This document shows positions 6,068-9,754 of a stretch of 9,754 nt of DNA, piece by piece; the first letter of the stretch is position 1; every line of letters starts with the position of its first letter. The notes beneath the pieces were generated by a model that was not told where the DNA came from, made no database searches, and saw nothing but the letters and a program-made list of their open reading frames with translations. The DNA lies in contig JAABPT010000010.1 in NCBI GenBank assembly GCA_011391855.1, positions 1 to 9,754 of the forward strand. Direction: 5' to 3'. The stretch is from Burkholderiales bacterium (GTDB lineage: Bacteria > Pseudomonadota > Gammaproteobacteria > Burkholderiales > Burkholderiaceae_C). The translations under genes and the position numbers were made by a program.

Positions 6068-6104
6068 TGAAATATATGCCACTCATTCAGTAGCGTATGC
6101 TTCA
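6068..6104. promoter_or_regulatory. Imperfect 37-bp dyad over the chrB promoter, candidate ChrB/regulator operator
   Basis: TGAAATATATGC (6068-6079) and GCGTATGCTTCA (6093-6104) match as inverted repeats at 9 of 12 positions around a 13-nt spacer. A second, smaller pair, CTGAA (6067-6071) and TTCAG (6086-6090), overlaps it. The stretch is the most AT-rich in the neighbourhood and ends 3 nt before the chrB ATG. ChrB proteins are reported to act as chromate-responsive regulators of chr promoters, so an operator here is plausible. The assignment is by position and symmetry only. Confidence 0.5.
6096..6101 (+). promoter_or_regulatory. Candidate -10 box of the chr operon, leaderless layout
   Basis: TATGCT matches TATAAT at four of six positions and ends 6 nt before ATG 6108. 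No Shine-Dalgarno sequence precedes the ATG. The box lies in the right arm of the dyad at 6068-6104, so a bound protein would cover the promoter. No convincing -35 box is seen. Confidence 0.42.
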
Positions 6105-6107
6105 CAG

Positions 6108-7052
6108 ATGTGGAGCGCTCTTTTCCTCACCCTGCCGACACAGCCGAACGCGGTACGACTGCGAGTCTGGCGTGCCCTGAAAACCTTGGGCTGCGGATCC
6201 TTGCGCGACGGTGTCTACGTTCTGCCAGATGCGCAGGCGGCTCTGTTCGACCCACTCGTGTCCGAGGTTCGTGCGCACGGGGGGCAAGCCAGCGTGCTCG
6301 AGTTGTCGACAAGCGACGAGGCCCAGCGTGCAGAGGTGCTGGCGCTCTTCGACCGCGCCGAGGCCTACGGCCAGTGGCGCGCCGAAGCGCAGTCGCTGGC
6401 CGCGGCGCTGCCTGCGCTGGAAGAGACCGAGGCCAGGCGGCGCTGGCGTGGCATCGTCGAGGCGCTGCAGGCGCTTCGGCGCATCGACTACTACCCTGGC
6501 GCTGCGGCCGAGCAGGCGCAGGCCGAGCTCGATGCGCTGCGCCAGGCACTCGACGCGCGTTTTTCGCGCGGTGAGCCGGTGGCCCAGGCGCCGCACGGCA
6601 TCCCGCGTCTGGATCCGCGCAAGTTCCAGGGCAAGCGCTGGGCCACGCGCGCGCGGCCCTGGGTCGACCGCCTGGCCTGCGCGTGGCTGATCCGCCGCTT
6701 CATCGATCCCGAGGCGCGCTTCGTCTGGCTGGCTGACCCGGCGGGGGCGACCCCCGCACCTCGCGGTGCACTGGGCTTCGACTACGACGGCGCGCGCTTC
6801 ACCCACATCGGCTCGCGCGTCAGCTTCGAGGTGCTGGCGGCCAGCTTCGGCCTGGATGCCGACCCGCGGCTGCAGCGCATCGCGCGTGCAGTGCACTTCC
6901 TGGACGTCGGCGGCATTCCGGTGCCGGAAGCGGCGGGGCTGGAGGCCGTGCTGTCCGGCCTGCGCGAAGTCCATGCCGACGATGACCCACTGACCCTGGC
7001 GGCTGCGTCAGTGTTCGATGCGCTGTACGCCGCACCGGGAGCAGCGACATGA
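6108..7052 (+). CDS. chrB: Chromate resistance protein ChrB (N-terminal regulatory domain plus ChrB domain)
   Basis: A 314-residue cytoplasmic protein with the two-part ChrB architecture. The N-terminal domain (about 1-150) opens with the typical L-R-V-W-R-A-L-K-T-L-G...L-R-D-G-V-Y-V-L-P signature (18-40) and continues as an Ala/Glu-rich helical stretch. The C-terminal chromate-resistance domain (about 175-310) has W-A-T-R-A-R-P-W-V-D-R-L-A-C-A-W-L-I-R-R-F-I-D (178-200), F-T-H-I-G...V-S-F-E (231-241) and A-D-D-D...F-D-A-L-Y-A. In characterised systems ChrB is needed for full chromate-inducible expression of chrA. I start it at ATG 6108 because the family N-terminus begins right there; the frame's GTG at 6015 would add 31 residues unlike any ChrB and would read through the promoter dyad. 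Its stop overlaps the chrA start as ATGA, implying coupled translation. Confidence 0.92.
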   Translation: MWSALFLTLPTQPNAVRLRVWRALKTLGCGSLRDGVYVLPDAQAALFDPLVSEVRAHGGQASVLELSTSDEAQRAEVLALFDRAEAYGQWRAEAQSLAAALPALEETEARRRWRGIVEALQALRRIDYYPGAAAEQAQAELDALRQALDARFSRGEPVAQAPHGIPRLDPRKFQGKRWATRARPWVDRLACAWLIRRFIDPEARFVWLADPAGATPAPRGALGFDYDGARFTHIGSRVSFEVLAASFGLDADPRLQRIARAVHFLDVGGIPVPEAAGLEAVLSGLREVHADDDPLTLAAASVFDALYAAPGAAT

Positions 7053-8431
7053 GCACGGCCACCACACCGCCAACCGACCTGTCGGCCGAGACGACCGCCG
7101 GACCTGCCGCGGTGAGCTTCGCCGAGGCCTTCCGCTTCTGGCTCAAGCTCGGCTTCATCAGCTTCGGCGGGCCAGCCGGGCAGATCGCGATCATGCACAC
7201 CGAACTCGTCGAACGCCGCCGCTGGATCAGCGAGAAGCGTTTCCTGCATGCGCTGAACTACTGCATGCTGCTGCCCGGCCCGGAGGCGCAACAACTGGCC
7301 ACCTACATCGGCTGGCTGATGCACCGCACCTGGGGCGGCATCGTGGCGGGCGCGCTGTTCGTGCTGCCGTCGCTGTTCATCCTGATCGCGCTGAGCTGGA
7401 TCTACCTGCGCTTCGGCGACGTGCCGGTGGTCGCCGGCATCTTTTTCGGGCTCAAGCCGGCGGTGACGGCGCTGGTGCTGCACGCAGCGCACCGCATTGG
7501 CACGCGGGCGTTGAAGAACCGCTGGATGTGGGGCATCGCCGCGGCCTCGTTCATCGCCATCTTTGCCTTCGACACGCCGTTTCCGGCCATCGTGCTGGCG
7601 GCCGGGCTGATCGGCCACTTCGGCGCGCGGCGCTGGCCGCAGGTGTTTGCACTCGGCGGCGGGCACGGCAGCGCCAAGGCCAGCTACGGGCCCGCGCTGG
7701 TCGACGACCACACGCCGACGCCACCGCACGCGCGCTTCTCGCGCCGCCACCTGGCCAAGGTGCTGGCCGCTGGCCTTGGCCTGTGGCTGCTGGCTTTTGC
7801 CGCGCTGGTCGCGACGAACGGGCTGCAGGGCACCTTGACGCAGATGGGATGGTTCTTCACCAAGGCAGCGCTGCTCACCTTTGGCGGCGCGTATGCGGTG
7901 CTGCCCTACGTGTACCAGGGTGCGGTCGAGACCCACCAGTGGCTCAGCGGCCCGCAGATGATTGACGGACTCGCGCTGGGCGAGACCACACCCGGGCCAC
8001 TGATCATGGTGGTGGCCTTCGTCGGTTTTGTCGGCGGCTGGCTCAAACAGGCCCTCGGGCCCGACGCCCTGTTCCTCGGCGGCGCGCTGGCGGCCACGGT
8101 GGTCACCTTCTTCACCTTCCTGCCGTCGTTCGTCTTCATCCTGGCTGGCGGCCCGGTGGTCGAGGCCACGCACGGCAAGCTGGGCTTTACGGCGCCGCTG
8201 TCGGCGATCACGGCGGCGGTGGTCGGGGTGATCCTCAACCTGGCCATGTTCTTTGCGTACCACGTTCTGTGGCCGCAAGGCTTCGGCGGACGCTTCGATG
8301 CGGTGTCCGCCGGCATCACCGTGGCAGCGGCCACTGCCCTGCTCCGCTTCAAGGTCGGCGTGATGCCCTTGCTCGGAGCCTGTGCGGTGGCCGGGCTGGG
8401 CTTCAGCTGGCTGCTTCCCCTGTTGCGCTGA
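7049..8431 (+). CDS. chrA: Chromate efflux transporter ChrA (long-chain CHR family)
   Basis: An inner-membrane protein of 460 residues that exports chromate from the cytoplasm, the core resistance determinant of the operon. It is the two-domain form. The first CHR domain (about 24-195) has F-G-G-P-A-G-Q-I-A-I-M at 39-49 and L-L-P-G-P-E-A-Q-Q-L-A at 74-84. The second (about 235-455) repeats the pattern with F-G-G-A-Y-A-V-L-P-Y-V at 278-288 and T-T-P-G-P at 313-317. A polar loop rich in His, Pro and Arg (about 205-235) joins the halves. Length and motifs are intact, so it should be functional. Translation is probably coupled to chrB through the ATGA overlap. A strong ribosome-binding site for the following short frame lies directly over and after its stop codon. 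Sulfate competes with chromate in characterised members, but nothing here tests that. Confidence 0.96.
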   Translation: MSTATTPPTDLSAETTAGPAAVSFAEAFRFWLKLGFISFGGPAGQIAIMHTELVERRRWISEKRFLHALNYCMLLPGPEAQQLATYIGWLMHRTWGGIVAGALFVLPSLFILIALSWIYLRFGDVPVVAGIFFGLKPAVTALVLHAAHRIGTRALKNRWMWGIAAASFIAIFAFDTPFPAIVLAAGLIGHFGARRWPQVFALGGGHGSAKASYGPALVDDHTPTPPHARFSRRHLAKVLAAGLGLWLLAFAALVATNGLQGTLTQMGWFFTKAALLTFGGAYAVLPYVYQGAVETHQWLSGPQMIDGLALGETTPGPLIMVVAFVGFVGGWLKQALGPDALFLGGALAATVVTFFTFLPSFVFILAGGPVVEATHGKLGFTAPLSAITAAVVGVILNLAMFFAYHVLWPQGFGGRFDAVSAGITVAAATALLRFKVGVMPLLGACAVAGLGFSWLLPLLR

Positions 8432-8436
8432 AGGAG
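8431..8436 (+). promoter_or_regulatory. Strong ribosome-binding site for the short SOD-like frame
   Basis: AAGGAG begins on the last base of the chrA stop codon and lies 5 nt before ATG 8442. It is one of only two strong Shine-Dalgarno sequences in the window. Its survival in front of a broken gene shows that a complete gene once began here, or that the fused reading frame is still translated. Confidence 0.7.
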
Positions 8437-8441
8437 TTGCC

Positions 8442-8540
8442 ATGGACGCCCGCATCCAGGACCTGCCATTCGCTCCCGCGACTTTGCACCGCCTGTCGCC
8501 GGGGCTGATCACCCGCCACCACCAGAGCAAGTGCGGCGGG
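8442..8540 (+). pseudogene. N-terminal remnant of a chr-operon Fe-superoxide dismutase (ChrC-type)
   Basis: Starting at ATG 8442 behind AAGGAG, the first 33 residues resemble the opening of the iron superoxide dismutases found in chr operons: D-L-P-F-A-P-A-T-L at 7-15, L-S-P-G-L-I at 18-23, H-H at 26-27 and G-G at 32-33. His26 aligns with the first metal-ligand histidine of Fe/Mn-SOD. Family members normally continue for about 160 more residues with three further metal ligands; here the similarity stops after G-G and the frame runs through a Pro/Lys/Gln-rich stretch into the next gene. I read it as an internal deletion that removed nearly all of the SOD. The frame has no stop before the following ChrB-domain gene and stays in phase with it, so a 208-residue fusion from 8442 is possible. 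A divergent small protein is the main alternative. Confidence 0.55.
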
Positions 8541-8601
8541 CCGAGCACGCCGCCAGCGAGATTGACGGCTGGCAAGCCGCAGGCCGGCCAACGCAAACCA
8601 A

Positions 8602-8606
8602 AGGAG
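8602..8606 (+). promoter_or_regulatory. Ribosome-binding site fixing the start of the free-standing ChrB-domain gene
   Basis: AGGAG within CAAAGGAGAAC lies 9 nt before ATG 8616. Together with the family N-terminus M-K-W-I-T-R-E-R-P it favours 8616 over the in-frame start at 8442. Confidence 0.75.
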
Positions 8607-8615
8607 AACATCGAC

Positions 8616-9068
8616 ATGAAGTGGATCACCCGTGAACGCCCCAAGATCGACCGCATCGCCTGCCCTTGGCTGGTGACCCGGTTCGTCGATGCGCAGCCCG
8701 AGTTCCTGTACGTGCCCGGAGCCGACGTGATGCGCATCGCCCGGGAGACCGGCGCGACGCCCTATGACGTGCCCGACGTCGAGCTGGGTCACCACGGCGA
8801 GCGGTGCAGCTTCGACGCCTTCATCGCCAAGTACGAATTGCGCGACGCTGCACTGGCCAGGCTGGCGCTGATCGTGCGCGCCGCGGATTGCGGCCACCCC
8901 GAGTCGGCGCCCGAGGCTGCGGGCCTGCTGGCCGTGTCGCGGGGCTTGTCGCTGACCTACGCCGACGACCACGCCATGCTGGCGCAAGGCCTGGTGCTCT
9001 ACGACGCGCTGTACGCGCACTGTGCCGGCCAGCCGCTTGCGCAGGTGTTGAAACCGCTCAAGCGCTGA
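8616..9068 (+). CDS. Free-standing ChrB-domain (chromate resistance) protein
   Basis: A 150-residue soluble protein consisting only of the C-terminal ChrB domain. It aligns with residues 178-309 of the ChrB encoded upstream: W-I-T-R...I-D-R-I-A-C-P-W-L-V-T-R-F-V-D (3-25), R-C-S-F-D (63-67), E-A-A-G-L-L-A-V (100-107), and A-D-D-H...Y-D-A-L-Y-A (116-134). At aligned sites it has His60, Cys64, Cys92, His94 and His119 where ChrB has Ile, Val, Val, Gly and Asp, while His59 and Cys16 are shared; this could mean a metal- or redox-sensing site particular to the short form. The biochemical role of these short proteins is not established; the operon context points to chromate handling or sensing. A strong AGGAG supports ATG 8616. 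The frame is open back to 8442, so an N-terminally extended product with the SOD remnant cannot be excluded. The next gene follows after 1 nt. Confidence 0.87.
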   Translation: MKWITRERPKIDRIACPWLVTRFVDAQPEFLYVPGADVMRIARETGATPYDVPDVELGHHGERCSFDAFIAKYELRDAALARLALIVRAADCGHPESAPEAAGLLAVSRGLSLTYADDHAMLAQGLVLYDALYAHCAGQPLAQVLKPLKR

Positions 9069-9069
9069 A

Positions 9070-9754
9070 ATGGATGTTGCCCGGCGCGAGTTGCGGCGCC
9101 TTCTGCTGGCGCGCGCGCTGCGTGCGCTGGCCGATGGATATGTCGCGGTGCTATTGCCGGCCTATCTGCTGGCGCTGGGCCACCAGGCCTGGGCCGTGGG
9201 CTTGATCAGCAGCGGCACCTTGCTGGGGTCGGCCATGGCGACGCTGGCACTGGGTGCCTTCGGGCACCGCTGGCCGGCGCGGCGCCTGTTGAGCGCAGCC
9301 GCGCTGCTGATGGCGATCACGGGGGCCGCCTTCGGTTCGGCATCCGGGTTCTGGCCGCTGCTGGTGATTGCGTTCGTCGGCACACTGAACCCGAGTGCGG
9401 GGGATGTCAGCGTCTTCCTGCCGCTGGAGCACGCACGGCTGGCCACGCTGTTCGAGGGCGACGCGCGCACGCGGGCCTTTGCACGCTACACCATCGTCGG
9501 CTCGCTGGCGGCGGCCTTCGGTGCCCTGCTGGCCGGGCTGCCGGCCTGGCTGGCTGCCGCGCAGCAGGTGGACCCGCTGGCCACCATGCGGGCCATGTTC
9601 GTGCTTTACGGCGTGGTCGGTGTCGGCGTGTGGGCCTTGTACCGCGGGCTGCCCGCCGACCCGGGCCATACCGGCCAGGCGGAGAGTGCGCCGCTCGACG
9701 CGTCGCGTCCGGTCGTGGTCCGCCTGGCGCTGCTGTTCAGCGTTGATGCCTTCG
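9070..9754 (+). CDS. MFS permease, N-terminal part (runs off the window)
   Basis: ATG 9070 comes one base after the stop of the ChrB-domain gene, and the frame stays open for 228 codons to the right edge. About six hydrophobic segments are visible (around 20-36, 42-64, 72-92, 95-115, 140-163, 174-192), followed by a polar loop (193-213) that looks like the central cytoplasmic loop of a 12-helix MFS protein, and then the start of helix 7. Between helices 2 and 3, G-A-F-G-H-R-W-P-A-R-R (62-72) is a divergent motif A. A distinctive N-P-S-A-G-D-V-S-V-F-L-P-L-E (107-120) follows helix 4. There is no Shine-Dalgarno sequence, so translation is probably coupled to the gene before it. The spacing places it in the chr operon, but its substrate is unknown. 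The C-terminal half lies outside the window. Confidence 0.85.
   Translation, partial: MDVARRELRRLLLARALRALADGYVAVLLPAYLLALGHQAWAVGLISSGTLLGSAMATLALGAFGHRWPARRLLSAAALLMAITGAAFGSASGFWPLLVIAFVGTLNPSAGDVSVFLPLEHARLATLFEGDARTRAFARYTIVGSLAAAFGALLAGLPAWLAAAQQVDPLATMRAMFVLYGVVGVGVWALYRGLPADPGHTGQAESAPLDASRPVVVRLALLFSVDAF

Noticed and set aside
6015..6107. GTG 6015 as the ChrB start
   Set aside because: It would add 31 residues not found in the family and would make the AT-rich promoter dyad coding.
8541..8615. A +1 frameshift restoring SOD sequence after the remnant
   Set aside because: I read the other frames after Gly33 and saw no further SOD metal-ligand motif; a deletion explains the short length better than a frameshift.
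6782..8737. 651-residue open frame on the minus strand
   Set aside because: It lies opposite chrB, chrA and the ChrB-domain gene, which have clear family motifs; the translation is Arg/Gln/His-rich low complexity typical of the reverse of GC-rich genes.

Overview
The window reads as a chromosomal segment of a high-GC betaproteobacterium, most likely order Burkholderiales. This rests on the strong G/C third-position bias, the AttH/CrtC-type lipocalin, the OmpA-type lipoprotein and the style of the chromate operon. Genus cannot be set from sequence reading alone. No tRNA, rRNA, CRISPR array, insertion sequence or transposase was seen.

Left part (1-3314): the 3' end of a lipocalin-like (AttH/CrtC-type) gene on the + strand converges on a membrane-anchored GGDEF-family gene on the - strand. 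The short gap and the 3' end of the GGDEF gene are built from a 29-bp tandem repeat. The GGDEF protein has lost its catalytic signature (ADGQM) but keeps an RxxD inhibitory-site motif, so it may be a c-di-GMP receptor rather than a cyclase. It is divergent from an MsbA-like ABC exporter; the roughly 255-bp region between them holds four 11-bp direct repeats at exact helical spacing.

Middle part (3315-5881): a glycine-zipper OmpA-family lipoprotein preceded by a perfect 18-bp palindrome; thymidylate synthase (thyA) with a -10-like box almost touching its start codon and embedded in a 15-bp palindrome; and a DMT/EamA permease that probably starts at a TTG overlapping the thyA stop.

Right part (5882-9754): a chromate-resistance operon. 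ChrB (N-terminal regulator/sensor domain plus ChrB domain) and the ChrA chromate exporter overlap by ATGA. A short remnant resembling the N-terminus of the Fe-superoxide dismutase often found in chr operons follows, then a free-standing ChrB-domain protein and an MFS permease that runs off the window. The remnant lies in the same frame as the free-standing ChrB-domain gene. The promoter ahead of chrB has a long imperfect dyad and a -10-like box next to the ATG. ChrA would export chromate, ChrB would control or sense it, and the other products probably support oxidative or metal stress handling.

A recurring feature is that the ABC exporter, thyA and chrB all lack a clear Shine-Dalgarno sequence and have a TATAAT-like hexamer 6-8 nt before ATG, the arrangement expected of leaderless mRNAs. 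The best candidates for new biology are the degenerate GGDEF gene with its repeat-derived tail, the phased 11-bp repeats and the decayed SOD gene inside the chr operon. The gene families themselves are known.
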